Positions 1-22,584 of a DNA stretch of 64,000 nucleotides are shown in pieces. The DNA comes from Trichopria drosophilae. Taxonomy: Eukaryota > Arthropoda > Insecta > Hymenoptera > Diapriidae. The position numbers and the translations under genes were made by a program. The DNA lies in contig CM059586.1 of the NCBI GenBank assembly GCA_030407085.1, positions 91,509,501 to 91,573,500 on the forward strand, written 5' to 3'. Under the pieces are notes generated by a model. It was not told the DNA's origin, searched no databases, and saw only the letters and a list, made by a program, of their open reading frames with translations. Within the stretch, counting starts at the first letter, position 1. Each line of letters starts with the position of its first letter.

Positions 1-489
1 CCTTTGTTAAACAATGCCAAGTATAAATAGAGTTATACGTGACGTCATACTAAGTCGGTATGGCAGAAAATAAAAGAGCGATTACCAGGTGGTCGAATAA
101 AATCCCCAAAAACCAAAAAGTATACGAAAAATCTGTGTACGATTTAGTACGACATAAGTCTGTTTCTTTCCCGCTCTATTTCATAGTTATGAATGCGAGT
201 CTATACGATATTATAATTATACGCGTTACATAAATGCACATAACCTCAAAGAAACGATTGTGTACTTTGGATTAATCGCATGATTTGAACTCAAAACTCT
301 AAATTTCTTCGAGAATTATGAAATACGGAAAACGATATAATTACTCAACAAACCAAAAAGTATACGAAAAATCTGTGTACGATTTAGTACGACATAAGTC
401 TGTTTCTTTCCTGCTCTTTCAGTTATGAATGCGAGTCTATACGATATTATAATTATACGCGTTACATAAACGCACATAACCTAACAGAA

Positions 490-1602
490 CCCAGATAACA
501 CATGATATTCTCCGTATATTTGAAATTCATACGAAAATCTCCGAATATAATATACTCAGAATATAACATCATAAACAGCATATAAAAGTTCATATATCCT
601 ATATAGATTCTCAGAATATCCAAAACAGAATATTATATTTACAGTAGGACCTCTCTTATTCTAATTAGTAAAGTTTTTCAAGATGGCGCCGACCTCTCTT
701 ATTCTAATTTTCCCCTTACCCCCACTTACTTTGCTTGCAAGCTTGTGATTCGTGGACAATATTGTTCGTTGACTTTTCGTGTGATAGTGGGAGAAGACTT
801 GTGGGGGAACGATTAGAATAAGAGAGGCTGGACAATTAGAATAAGAGGGGTTCGAATAAGAGAGGTCCTACTGTATGTATTTCGAAATTCGTATATTAGC
901 CGTATATCCCAAAATCATCCTGAATTTCCTACACATACAAGTATGTATATATTCTCAGAATATGGAAAACAGAATATGACATGAGACGCATTAGCACCTT
1001 TCTCGCAAGTGGCAACAGTCGAGTCCGGTACGTATAAAAGAATCGACCATCCTGAGACAGACAAGAACATCGATGCCTGTCAGAAAGTCTGATGGTCTAC
1101 TACAGAGATTATACGAAAAAGATGGCTATAAAAAATTAAAATGAGAATAAAGGAAACTGTTGTTAATAAATAAAATTATGGAAGTGTTGCAAGAAACTTC
1201 GAAGTGAATAAACTTAACGCGGCCCAATCTGAACGTCTACGTTTTGCATAAACCTCATACTCTCAAGGGATGAAATGTTTTTTATATTTTGTTAAGGATA
1301 AATGGATTTTTTTAACTGTAATCTTGTGGTTAGCCAAAAATATTACAAATATATTCAGAGAGAAGCACAGAATATTTCATATTTGATTATCAAAAATGTA
1401 TGAATTATATACTACATATATTGTCAGAAATCGTGAATAATATTCTGAGGACATCGTGAGAACATATTTTGGGCGGACTTAGGAATATTCTGAGTATATT
1501 TTTAGAATATCGTAACATTTATTTCGAATATCCTCAGTATATCGAGCATGATATACCGAGTATATACTGAGAATATTCTGTAAATATCATGTGTTATGTG
1601 GG
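490..1602. mobile_element. Non-autonomous TIR element, about 1.1 kb
   Basis: The ends are inverted repeats: CCCAGATAACACATGATATT at 490 and its near complement ending TGTGTTATGTGGG at 1602. The interior is non-coding and packed with variants of a palindromic ATATTCTGAGAATAT-type motif (for example near 550-610, 950-965, 1435-1580). Comparison with the intact tandem copy at 111-350 shows that removing this block restores the host sequence. No convincing target-site duplication of more than a base or two is seen, so the superfamily is not assigned. It hosts the nested MITE at 642-873. Confidence 0.8.
642..873. mobile_element. TA-flanked MITE (pogo/Tc1-mariner-like)
   Basis: A 232-bp element begins CAGTAGGACCTCTCTTATTC and ends with its inverted complement GAGGTCCTACTG, with the dinucleotide TA directly outside both ends (640-641 and 874-875). 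A second internal inverted copy of the CCTCTCTTATTCTAATT motif occurs near 690-707 and 812-850. A TA duplication and a CAGT end are typical of pogo/Tigger-type Tc1-mariner derivatives. It has no ORF and is nested inside the 490-1602 element. Confidence 0.85.
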
Positions 1603-1965
1603 ACGATTATGTATTTGGATTATTCGAGAATTATGAAATACGGAAAACGATATAATTAATTCTTCGATTAAATTGACAGAATTTAAAGCTATTCTAAGCC
1701 GCAACGAGTCAATTTTTGGAATGAGTTAAATACGGTATCGTATAAGATTTATTCAATTCTGGAATTGCAGGTCGTATAAAATAGTATGAATTCGAATAAG
1801 AATCTCGGATAATCAATACGCCACTAGATAGAAACAGAATGAAAAATATCGATTCCGGATACTTTCTGGTTTATTGGGATACAGGGTGCAGTCTGCCTCC
1901 CTAGCGGAAATGAAATAACTTCACTTTATTGTCCTTCACTTTGTTAGCGCCTTCACATCCATTCA

Positions 1966-3182
1966 CAGCAAATGAAAATTCAATGAAATTCATTGGGTGA
2001 TTTTCAATGAATCTCAATAGATTTGAATTTGTTTGCTTAATCACTAAATATCAATAGAAATGTACTCAACAGAGCTGTAACCAATAATTTTCTATTGTTT
2101 TAAAATCATTGATTTCAGTAGGTGCTTATTATATTATTGAAATTCCATTGGCTTTTAATTTTCTAGTATACCATGGTGTTTTTCAAGGTGTAAATCTGGC
2201 AGAATACGCTAAAAAAATGTAAATTAAAAAGTTCTGACTCATTTTTTTTTAATTCGGGCATCATAAATACAGTTCTAACCATTGTTTACTACCTTCTAAA
2301 AAGAATCAAAAACAATTCAAGAGAATTGGCCGAGAATATTCTGCAATACATGATTTTTCGGTATGAAAAAAATTCTCGGTCAATTCTCGACAAATTTCTT
2401 TGATTTTTTTTTAAAAGAGCATAAAAAATTGTTAGAAATAGCTTTATTAAACTCAAATTTTGAAAATTCGATTCAGTGATTTTTAATATCGATTTTTAAG
2501 CGTACATTACTATTAAAAAAAAAATTTGTTACATTTTTCATTCCAGCACCACTGACTTCCGCGTCAAAAGTTACTCAAGAAAGAATTTCTTTGACCCATT
2601 AAAATTCGCTAAATTAATTTGAACATTCAAAAAAAGTTTGGTGAAGAGAAAAACATATTTCCGAAATAATTACGCATGTATTTTAAAAATTCCATTTCTT
2701 TTCAAAGAACCAACTTTTTGGTATTTTTTGAACGTTTGTTTAATTTAAATATTTTATTTCCATTCAAAATCATTTACCTCCCAACCATCCTATTAGTAAT
2801 AACCGATTCGATTTCATTCATATCAGTTACATTTTCATCAAATTTTTTTTTCGATTTAAAATCATTGTAGTCATGTAATAATTTATTATCCATTCAAATT
2901 CATTCGAGGCAAATATAACTATTTTTCCATTGAAATTGATTCAACTTGCAATTGTTCTATTCGCACTTTTCAATTGAAATTTATTCAACGAAATCATTTC
3001 TCCATTCCACTATTTTCCCAATCAAAATCATTAAATCGAACAACTTATTATGAGCTATTAACCATTCAAAATCATTGAAACACATTTTCTCATTGAAATT
3101 CATTACAGAAGCTAAGAAAATTAATTCAGAAGTGATGTAGTGAATGAATTTCAATGGATCTTCAATGAATTTTCGTTTGCTG
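1966..3182. mobile_element. Non-autonomous TIR element rich in ATTGAAATTCATT motifs
   Basis: Inverted ends CAGCAAATGAAAATTCA at 1966 and TGAATTTTCGTTTGCTG ending at 3182 bracket about 1.2 kb. Both ends continue into degenerate repeats of CAATGAAATTCATTG, and the same short motif recurs many times at 2870-3130. There is no protein-coding content. Family not recognised; the exact target duplication is unclear. Confidence 0.6.
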
Positions 3183-3689
3183 GGATTATTAGCGAGATTC
3201 CCTTCACGTATTTTGCGCAGGAAAGGTTAGTTTTTCTTCCCTCTTTCGTAATTCTAATGTAGTGCCTATTTTGTCAGCTGGAAGGTGCAAAAGAAACGAT
3301 GCGCATTTGTCAGACAACAATGTGAAAGGCAAAACCCCGAGTAGGACAATGAAGTGAAGTTTTGCTGTACGAACAAAATATTAAAAAACGTAATGAAATG
3401 TAGAGAACTGTAAGATATTGTACAAAAATTATTCTTTTTGGTGAATTTCGGGCGTTTTATACATTTCTGTTGGATTTCGTACATTTATATACAATATATT
3501 TACGTACGTTTTCTTACATTTCGGTATATTTTCGTAATTCGTTTTATTTTATTCTTACGCTCTGGCTCATACTAAAAAATTTCGAAATATGCTTTGAATA
3601 AAAGTTGTAGGTCTAATTAAAGCACACATTTTATGCTGCATGCATTTTTTTCTATAAAATTATTAGTTTTCGAGAAAAATCGAAAAAAC

Positions 3690-3965
3690 TATAATGAAAA
3701 GGTACCAATATGGACCGTTACGAACAGAATCGATGTTTTATCGACTGTGGTGCCCGGGGTAGGTACTCGAATAGGGGGACCTTTTAATATAAAGGTGTAT
3801 TGTTAAAAAAAAATAGAAAAGAACCTTCAAAATAGTGACGATCTCCATGAATTTATTTGTAATTGGAATATTTTAATATGGATGTATAATATGATGATTT
3901 AGTCCATTTAAAAGCTCGAGAAATTGAAAAGTCGGACTAAGATGTCAAAAACCCTCTTAACCTCT
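3690..3965. repeat. Dispersed repeat, inverted copy at about 39.13-39.42 kb
   Basis: The stretch from about 3700 (GAATCGATGTTTTATC, then a GTACC/GGTGCCC region, CCTTCAAAATAGTGACGATC, and GAAAAGTCGGACTAAGATG) is found as reverse complement at about 39128-39420 with moderate divergence. Flanking stretches 3183-3690 and 3966-4579 hold no gene; 4070-4130 and 4360-4440 carry the window-wide motif GTCGCTGATTACGAAT with nearby AAAATGGCGGATCC. Confidence 0.7.
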
Positions 3966-4579
3966 TCGCAGTCTGGACCACAATCTTATAAGTGGGCTCA
4001 AAATGTCGACAACTTTTTAGAAAACTGAAATTCGCACAAATGAGCCTACTATACTATTCGAGGTCGCTGATTACGAATACGAACTTATATTTTGAAAATT
4101 AAAAATGGCGGATCCAATGTGGTGGACGACATTTTAAAAAAATATAAAATCAAAAGAAATTTTCGATTTAAAGAAACTAGGAGTGTAAAATCCGACCGCA
4201 TACCTCCACATGGTACACTCTGGCGTCGTAAGTAATGTAGTATACACCAGCTAACTGCGGGGGTAAAACTTTTAATTTATTACATATCATTTAAAAAGTT
4301 TTTCGTAATCATGGAAAACATTCAGGTAACGAGTTTTAAATGAATCCGATGAATTTTTGAAAATATCATCCGCCATATTGAATCCGCCATTTTGAATTTT
4401 AAAAATCTGAGTTCGGATTCGTAACCAGCGCCCCCGAAAACCCCCGAGTATCAATTTGTGGACAAATCTATGTGTTTTTGTAGCCAAAAATCTGCTTGCG
4501 TCTATACACGTCATCGACAGTTTGAGCCCACATATGTACTTCATGAGGTTATGCACGTCATCGACTGAGAAGGGGTTAA

Positions 4580-5904
4580 GGGGTTCTAAAGTGGCCCGGC
4601 GATAAGGTAGGAAATTTCATTAAAAGCGTAAATAAAAAATGTGTGAATCAATTTTTTAACATTCGGGCTTTCTATAAGAGCAATTCTACGAACTATAAAC
4701 AGTTTCATAAAAAATAACAAAGATATTGATTGGAAACTGACTGAGAATTTTCGAAAATAAGTGATTTTGATTTATTTCCGTAAATTCTCGGTTAATTCAC
4801 AATTAAGTTCCATGGCATTTTCTAGAATACCATATATGTATAGCAAAAGTAATTAAAATTGCCCTTACACAGCCCGAATTATGAAAAATCGATTCAGTCA
4901 TTTTTTATTTACGGGTTTTAGTGAAAATTCCTACCTTATCGGGCGAGCACTTTAGAACCCCTTTAATGGTATGTGAACCCATTGACGCCGGGACGGACAT
5001 ATTTTCATCATCAGTTTGAGCGTCTATAATTTGTACATAAACGCCTTGGAAAAATTTACGCGCCATTATTTCTAATGTAAAAATATATGCCCTTTCTGAC
5101 TCTTTCAATAGAATTTCGATAAAATGAACGGCCAAAAAGTTATACGCGTTTCTTTGTAAAAAAATGGGGTTTTAACCAAATTTTTTTTCGATTCAAACAT
5201 CACTTTCACCTCGAAATGGTATTGTGAGACACGTCTAAAGGGAAAATAAGGTGTCCATGGATGGCACTGAGGAATAAAATGGGCCATGCCTCGTTTCGCA
5301 ATTCAAGATGGCGGCTTTCAAAATGGCGGCTGTAGCATAAAAAAATATGCTCATATTTTTATTTTACGAAAAATGCAAATTCAAGACACACTGGCGTTAT
5401 ATCAGAGTGGCATATGTAGTATTCATGGTCGCTGATTACGAATATGAGGTCAGAATTAAAAAATTCAAAATGGCGGATATCGAATGCGAATATTCGTCTT
5501 AAATGTTCGATGAGTATGAAACTGGGTATATACAGGGGTTTTCGTGGTCGCTGATTACGAATATGAGGTCAGAATTACAAAATTAAAAATGGTGAATTCA
5601 AAATGGCGGATATCGAATGCGAAAAGTCGTAAATGTTCGATGAGTATAAATAAAAATATGCACATGTTTGTTTATGCTACAGCCGCCATCTTGAATTGCG
5701 AAACGAGGCATATGGCACATTTTATTCCTCAAGGTCCATGGACACCTTATTTTCACTTTAGACGAGTCTCTCAACACCATTTCGAGGTGAAAGTGACGTT
5801 TGAATCGAAAAAAAAAATTACAAAAATCCATTTTTTCAGTTATTTTTTATTTACGGTTTTTAGTGAAAATTCCTACCTTATCGGACGAGCACTTTAGAAC
5901 CCCC
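4580..5904. mobile_element. TTAA-flanked fold-back element, 1.3 kb
   Basis: Ends GGGGTTCTAAAGTG (4580) and CACTTTAGAACCCC (ending 5904) are inverted, extend about 35 bp into GATAAGGTAGGAA, and are flanked by TTAA at 4576-4579 and 5905-5908. A third copy of the end sits inverted at about 4905-4965. Internally, about 5150-5355 is the reverse complement of about 5650-5840 (shared features include TTGCGAAACGAGGC and CCATGGACACC), and the centre holds two direct copies of a GTCGCTGATTACGAATATGA unit (5427 and 5549). The TTAA duplication suggests a piggyBac- or Kolobok-type transposase acted in trans. Open frames inside it are by-products of the repeat. Confidence 0.85.
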
Positions 5905-6382
5905 TTAAACATAAACTATGTACATATTAATATTACGTACATCTCAAATTGTATTTTATGGCGCTTTAGACTTTTAATTTCTTTGACTATAATACTTTTA
6001 ATTTTGTTTCAAATATTAAAAAATGTATAATATTGTACAAAAAAGATTAGTTCGAAAGAAAAATATAAATAATTACACATCGTCATTTAAAAGTATTTTA
6101 TTTTAATTCTTACATAATGGTCAGTCTAACGAAAATCGCGTAATGTATATCTTTTTTGGTTTCTTGTAATATAATAAATTTGAATTTAAAATAATTTTGA
6201 AATAAATTGAGCAACACAGCCCTTGTGTATTCATTTGTTTTGCAACGCCACACGCAGGGATACGCAGGGGGAAGAAGAAAAGAATGCGCATGCGCAGTGC
6301 ATCTGATCGATCGATTTTATTGTACGTATACATTACATATGTGTGTGTTAAAAAACGCAGCGCTTAACAAAGAGGGCGCTAT

Positions 6383-6392
6383 TATATATAAA
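6383..6392 (+). promoter_or_regulatory. Possible TATA-like box upstream of wuho
   Basis: TATATATAAA lies about 120 bp upstream of the wuho ATG, followed by a TCAGTT initiator-like hexamer at 6402. The spacing between the two is shorter than usual for a TATA/Inr pair and the region is AT-rich, so this is only a suggestion. The rest of 5909-6509 shows no gene. Confidence 0.25.
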
Positions 6393-6509
6393 CACATGCA
6401 TTCAGTTTTAAGGTTATATATATATTTCCCAGGGGTATCAGTGCATGTTCGAGATTTATGAAGTTTCGTTACATTAACATCGTTAATTAAAGTGTAGAAA
6501 CAATTCGTC

Positions 6510-7664
6510 ATGAGTTTTGCAGTTTACGGCAACGAAGTCGCTTTGTACAACGGTGACGTTCTCATCTACAACCTAAACGACGACATTGAAAATACTGTCG
6601 TGCTGCCAAAATTGGAAAATGAAAAGGAAATTCGACACAACAACGATGACATTGAACTATTTCACGCTTTAACAAGCGTCATTTTCTCCGACGACGGGAA
6701 GTACCTACTCGTTTGTGCTAACAGAAAACAATTATGCTTATACGAGACTGCGTCTTCCAAACTTATATCAAAATGGGCATTGAATCGAGCGGTTAGTAAA
6801 GTCAGATTCACTCCAAATAATGATGTGCTTGTAGCTGATAAGTCTGGAGATGCGTACTTGTATTCTGCGAATCGACCTAACGAAAATGGAATATTACTTC
6901 TTGGTCACTTATCGATGTTACTTGATATACTCGTAACCGAAGATGAAAAATTCGTAATCACCGCTGACAGAGACGAGAAGATTCGTGTATCAAAGTTTCC
7001 CAACAGTTACAACGTTGAATCTTATTGTCTAGGACATGAAAAATTCGTGACCAACATTGCGATAGTCCCGAATTCGAAAAATATTTTAGTGTCGAGTGGA
7101 GGTGACGGAAGACTCATCTTTTGGGAATACCAAACTGGACAGATACTATTAAGTGAAAATTTTAGTACAAAAATATCTGAGGACGATATTAATAAGTTAA
7201 ACGAGAATCTTCGTGATTGCGAACTCACCGAAAATGTACCAGTGTTACCGGTAAAGGATTTGACAATTTCTGAAATCGATAATGAAGTTTCCTTAATATG
7301 TTTGAGTTTATACTGCAGTAAAATGTTACTGCTTTATAAACTTTCTTGCAAACTGCAAAGAATCACTTCGGTAGAATATATAGAATCGATCTTCACTGAC
7401 CATGAACCTTTGAAGTGTCTCTTGCATAATAATCAACTGTGGGTTTTGACCCAAGAATCGTTGATAAGATACAAGTTCGATGGAAAATTCTTTCAACTGG
7501 ACGACACGGATCAATTGAACAAACTGAATACTGCATGGAAAAAATTTAACAGTTCGAGTGTCAAGACTATGTTACCGATGTTGTACAAAAGGAAGTTTGA
7601 TAACGTTCAAGAATATCAAGAAAGAAAGAAGACTCGACTGACGAAAACAAACAATAACACATAG
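6510..7664 (+). CDS. wuho: tRNA (guanine-N7)-methyltransferase non-catalytic subunit Wuho/WDR4
   Basis: A single-exon 384-aa WD40 protein. Known role of the family: the WDR4/Wuho/Trm82 subunit binds and stabilises the METTL1/Trm8 catalytic subunit that makes m7G46 in the variable loop of many tRNAs; fly wuho is needed in the germ line. Visible support: GHLSMLLD at residues 132-139, TADRDEKIRVS at 151-161, CLGHEKFV at 173-180 and the GGDGRLIFWE repeat end at 197-206, all arranged as in WDR4, plus a short basic tail (KRKF and ERKKTRL, about 364-379). The length fits the family. The ATG at 6510 opens directly into the conserved N-terminal strand MSFAVYGNEVAL. The gene is tail-to-tail with Rpt4, 105 bp between stop codons. 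No frameshift or internal stop is seen. The assignment is by motif recognition, not by alignment. Confidence 0.9.
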   Translation: MSFAVYGNEVALYNGDVLIYNLNDDIENTVVLPKLENEKEIRHNNDDIELFHALTSVIFSDDGKYLLVCANRKQLCLYETASSKLISKWALNRAVSKVRFTPNNDVLVADKSGDAYLYSANRPNENGILLLGHLSMLLDILVTEDEKFVITADRDEKIRVSKFPNSYNVESYCLGHEKFVTNIAIVPNSKNILVSSGGDGRLIFWEYQTGQILLSENFSTKISEDDINKLNENLRDCELTENVPVLPVKDLTISEIDNEVSLICLSLYCSKMLLLYKLSCKLQRITSVEYIESIFTDHEPLKCLLHNNQLWVLTQESLIRYKFDGKFFQLDDTDQLNKLNTAWKKFNSSSVKTMLPMLYKRKFDNVQEYQERKKTRLTKTNNNT

Positions 7665-7676
7665 ACTTCACTAACG

Positions 7677-7738
7677 TTTATTTTTAAATACAAATGTTAT
7701 TATGATAGATAAATTTTTCCTGCGCGTATTTTAATAAA
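7677..7738. terminator. Interleaved poly(A) signals of wuho (+) and Rpt4 (-)
   Basis: AATAAA on + at 7733-7738 lies 69 bp past the wuho stop. AATAAA on - at 7677-7682 (TTTATT on +) lies about 90 bp past the Rpt4 stop. Each signal sits beyond the other, so the two 3' ends would overlap by roughly 50 bp or more if both are used. Whether they are used cannot be told from sequence. Confidence 0.5.
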
Positions 7739-7769
7739 AATCGTAAATACAGAAAGCGTTTATATTTTC

Positions 7770-19308
<11,539 letters not shown>

Positions 19309-19440
19309 TTTCGCTTATTTTGCTGTATAATTGTGGATGTTGGCTGACCAAACCAGGGAGAATTCCCTGGTGAATGAATTAATATAGCGGCGAAACTCGG
19401 CGCCTTTAAATTCGCAATTAACCGAAGCGCCACCTCGCGC
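19309..19440 (-). promoter_or_regulatory. Probable Rpt4 promoter/5' UTR region
   Basis: The bases upstream of the Rpt4 ATG are clearly richer in G+C than the surroundings (CGGCGAAACTCGGCGCC near 19391, GCGCCACCTCGCGC near 19426) and lack repeats, as expected for a housekeeping promoter. No TATA box is obvious. Function is inferred from position only. Confidence 0.4.
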
Positions 19441-20274
19441 AAATCCACGTAAAAGGACACAATTCAATTTTGAAAAATTCAACATTATTATTATAAAAGA
19501 TTTAAATGTTTGGTTTCAACATGGCTGACTGATGTCATTCATCAGCTGATATCTCAAAGACAATGACGAATTGACAAACAAAAGTTCGAAACAAATAATA
19601 CTCATCTTTTGGACGCAAGTACTTTTAACCCTTTTATCCCGATAAATCTAGGAATTATAATAGAAAAAAAATGGAAGAGGAAATTTAAAATTCAATATGG
19701 CGTCATTCCCAAAATTTGGAATCTTTAATTTTTTCACATTTTGTCGATTTGCAGCCGTATTTTTCATTTCTCACTAAAAATGGTAACAAACAAATTTATG
19801 CAAAATTAAATTCTCTATCTTTTTTTGTCTAAACAACTTTTGTGTAAAATAATTATTTATTACTAATAATAAGCATAGAAAGTAAAAAATATGTACATTG
19901 AACCAGTTTTTGCAATTTTTTGACCATTTTTATTAAAATTAAGTTATACATTTAAATGGCAAAGTTGTAGAGGAGAAAATTTCGTACAAGTTTCGTATAT
20001 TTGTCTACAATATCATACCGCTGATATTCAAATTTGTTGTAAAATAGTTATAAACCATACTTTTTACAAACAATCAAAAAATGTACTTTTTGAGGAAAAA
20101 GAGCGTTTTCCAGCTTATTTCAGTTTCAATTTTTATGTCAATTTCTACTAAGGGGTTTTTATAGTCGCTGATGACGAATCCAGGGTCAGATATCCAACAT
20201 TCAAAATGGCGAATTCACGATGGCAATACAAGTATTATAAAAATAACATGTATTTATGCCTGCACAAGAATTAA

Positions 20275-21056
20275 AACATTTTCGGCCGTGTCTAGTGTCG
20301 GAGTAAGGCTGTTTTGGCCGTGCGGCTATCAATGGCGATTAAAACTCGAAATCGTTAAAAAGAAAGTTTCTATAAATATATACACCTTTGTTATATTATT
20401 AAGAACATTTGTATATAATTTTTAGACGTTTAAGTTATTTATTGATTAACTTTATGGTTTGCAAATGTTGTCAAAAGTAAACAAATCTGTACTTTGTTCA
20501 TTTTAAAGCTTCCGTATCGAAAATGGTGCAAGATACGACAAAAATTTACTGAACCTTTTTTGTAGCGCATTCAATTCTCTAGAAAAAAGTCCCGCAGAGT
20601 TCTTGTCTAAACTTAGTAGGTAAGCCATGAGCAACGCTTGAATTTGCGTCAAATATCAGGGATTAGAGAACGGTTATGGTCAACTTTTATGTTAAAGTTT
20701 CTAGCGACTAATCTATTAACTTTAGACTAGGCCTCTCTAGGACTTTTTTGTAGAAAATTTTGTACTCTACAAAAAAGGATTAGTACATTTTTGGCGTATC
20801 TTGCACCATTTTCGATACGGAAGCCTTAAAATGAAAAGAGTACAGATTTGTTTACTTTTGACAACTTTTGCAAATCATAAAGTTAATCAATAAATAACTT
20901 AAACGTCTAAAAATTATACACAAATGTTCTTAATAATATAACAAAGGTGTATATATTTATAGAAACTTTCTTTTTAACGATTTCGAGTTTTAATCGCCAT
21001 TTATAGCCGCACGGCCAAAACAGCCTTACTCCGACACTAGACACGGCCGAAAATGT
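20275..21056. mobile_element. Fold-back element with about 330-bp arms
   Basis: From AACATTTTCGGCCGTGTCTA (20275) the left arm reads through TGTCGGAGTAAGGCTG, the AAGTTATTTATTGATTAAC segment and GTATCGAAAATGGTGCAAG to about 20600; the right arm, about 20735-21056, is its near-identical reverse complement, ending CACGGCCGAAAATGTT. The loop is about 130 bp. No open frame of note. The transcript of this locus would form a long hairpin. The superfamily is not assigned; a TTCTTGTG-like sequence is present on both sides but is not an exact duplication. Confidence 0.85.
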
Positions 21057-21169
21057 TTTCTTGTGTCGAAACTTTTATTCGGAGATTTTTGGGCCCCCGA
21101 AATATGCATATGTAATATGTTTTAAATTTTGAAAACTCTGACATGGCAGATTCAAATCAAGCAACATTT

Positions 21170-21730
21170 TCCGCCATCTTGGATCCACCATTTTGAATAT
21201 AGAATATTCGAGACCATATTTGTAATCAGCTATCCCGACAACTCTCATGTATACGCAGTTTCATGTCGATCAAGTAACTTATTCCTAATTTGGTCCGCCA
21301 TCTTGGATCCATAATTTTGAATTTTGAAAATCTGAGGTCATATTCGGAATCAGCGACCTCGATAACCCCCGAGTACAAATTCCAACCGTTTTCCATGTAA
21401 AGAAAAATGAGTGCTTCAAAGGGTTAACCCTCTTGCGCCCTAATTATCCCGGACTAAAACGCTACCAAATGCCCATGTTTTTTAAGGAGAAAAGTATCGT
21501 GTTTAATGTTTTTGCGGTCGCTGATTTCATATCCGGTGACAGTTTTCGGAAATTCAAAATGGCGGATCCAATATGGCGGATTAATTTCGTAAAAGCGTTC
21601 CGATTTACCTGAAAATCATTACTCAGGGGTTTTTGGTGTCGCTGGTTCCAAATCTAATATCAGATTATCGAAATTAAAAATGGCGAATCCAATATAGCTG
21701 ACCAATTTTGTAAAGATGACTTGATTTGTC
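21170..21730. repeat. Cluster of the window-wide GTCGCTGATTACGAAT / AAAATGGCGGATCC motif
   Basis: Short blocks in the order CGCTGAT(T)ACGAAT or similar, then (GAGGT)CAGA, then AAATTAAAAATGGCGGATCCA and ATATGGCGGA occur here in both orientations (about 21175, 21205, 21290-21350, 21515-21580, 21645-21700). Other examples: 4070-4130, 4370-4440, 5427-5480, 5549-5615, 20160-20215, 27735-27960, 32165-32225, 36900-36950, 42245-42430, 46155-46215 and 60530-60870. This is an ancient, mostly inverted-paired repeat family; it may represent end fragments of fold-back elements. Confidence 0.6.
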
Positions 21731-22584
21731 GCAAATAATATGTAATTTAATAGTACCCGTCGACTTCTTACATAAAAGAATATCATTTTTATAATGGGAA
21801 CGAAAAGCACGTATGCAACCGTGAATATAGAATCACGTTTTTAAACCAAAATTTAATATGGCGTCGTTCCCAAAATTTGGAATCTTTAATTTTTTAACAT
21901 TTTTTCGATTTGCAGTCGTATTTTTTATTTCTCGCTAAAAATGGTAAAAAAACAAATTTATGCAGAATTAAATTCTCTCTCTTTTTCGTGGAAACAACTT
22001 TTGTGTAAAATAATTCTTTATTACTAATAATAAGCATAGAAGGTAAAAAATGTGGGCATTGAACCAGTTTTTTCAATTTTTTTACCATTTTTATTAAAAA
22101 TAAGTTATATATTTACATGGCAAAGTTGTAGAGGACAAAATTCGCAACTTTTCCCTCCGGCCTGTATTTACCGTGCTCTCGACCGTTTTACATTCGTCGT
22201 ACAAAAAAATGTTTTATTCGAAACTTGTACGGAATTTTGTCCTCTACAACTTTGCCATTTAAATATATAACTTATTTTTAATAAAAATGGTCAAAAAATT
22301 TAAATTTTTCCATTTTTTTCCGTTATTGGCACATACAAAAAATCACTAGTAACTTACTAGAACCTAACCTGTAAACTTAAACCTCGTAAAAAATTACTAG
22401 TTGGCTCTAAGCGCTCTCTATCCAGAAAAAACTGTATTATTACCGTTTTATATGATATATATACCGAATTTGTATTCTTATTTAAATTCATGTTTTGCAA
22501 ACATTTTAAGAGTGCACATAACATAATGTTCTCTTATTATACCATGAAAGTGCTTTCAAATTAGACCTAACAAGCCGAATTAAA

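Larger units (their letters stand above)
111..1660. repeat. 240-bp tandem duplication, second copy split by a transposon
   Basis: A unit starting AACCAAAAAGTATACG at 111 recurs at 351 with only a few substitutions and one small deletion. Copy 1 runs to about 350. Copy 2 runs 351-489 and resumes at 1603, where the bases matching ACGATTGTG and TTTGGATT of copy 1 and the shared AATTATGAAATACGGAAAAC segment (about 310-345 and 1625-1660) reappear. The gap in copy 2 is exactly the TIR element at 490-1602. No coding content is visible. Confidence 0.85.
19627..22300. repeat. Direct repeat pair 19690-20010 and 21850-22160, second copy folding back
   Basis: The roughly 310-bp stretch from CCCAAAATTTGGAATCTTTA through TGGCAAAGTTGTAGAGGA at 19700-20000 recurs at 21865-22140. 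In addition 22205-22300 is the reverse complement of the end of both copies (GGACAAAATTC region), giving a hairpin at about 22080-22300 with a short loop. TTAACCC motifs at 19627 and 21425 resemble piggyBac-type ends but no complete matching pair was found. No coding content. Confidence 0.75.

Noticed and set aside
5544..5897. 117-codon + frame and overlapping - frame
   Set aside because: Both lie inside the fold-back element and repeat its inverted-arm sequence; no domain.
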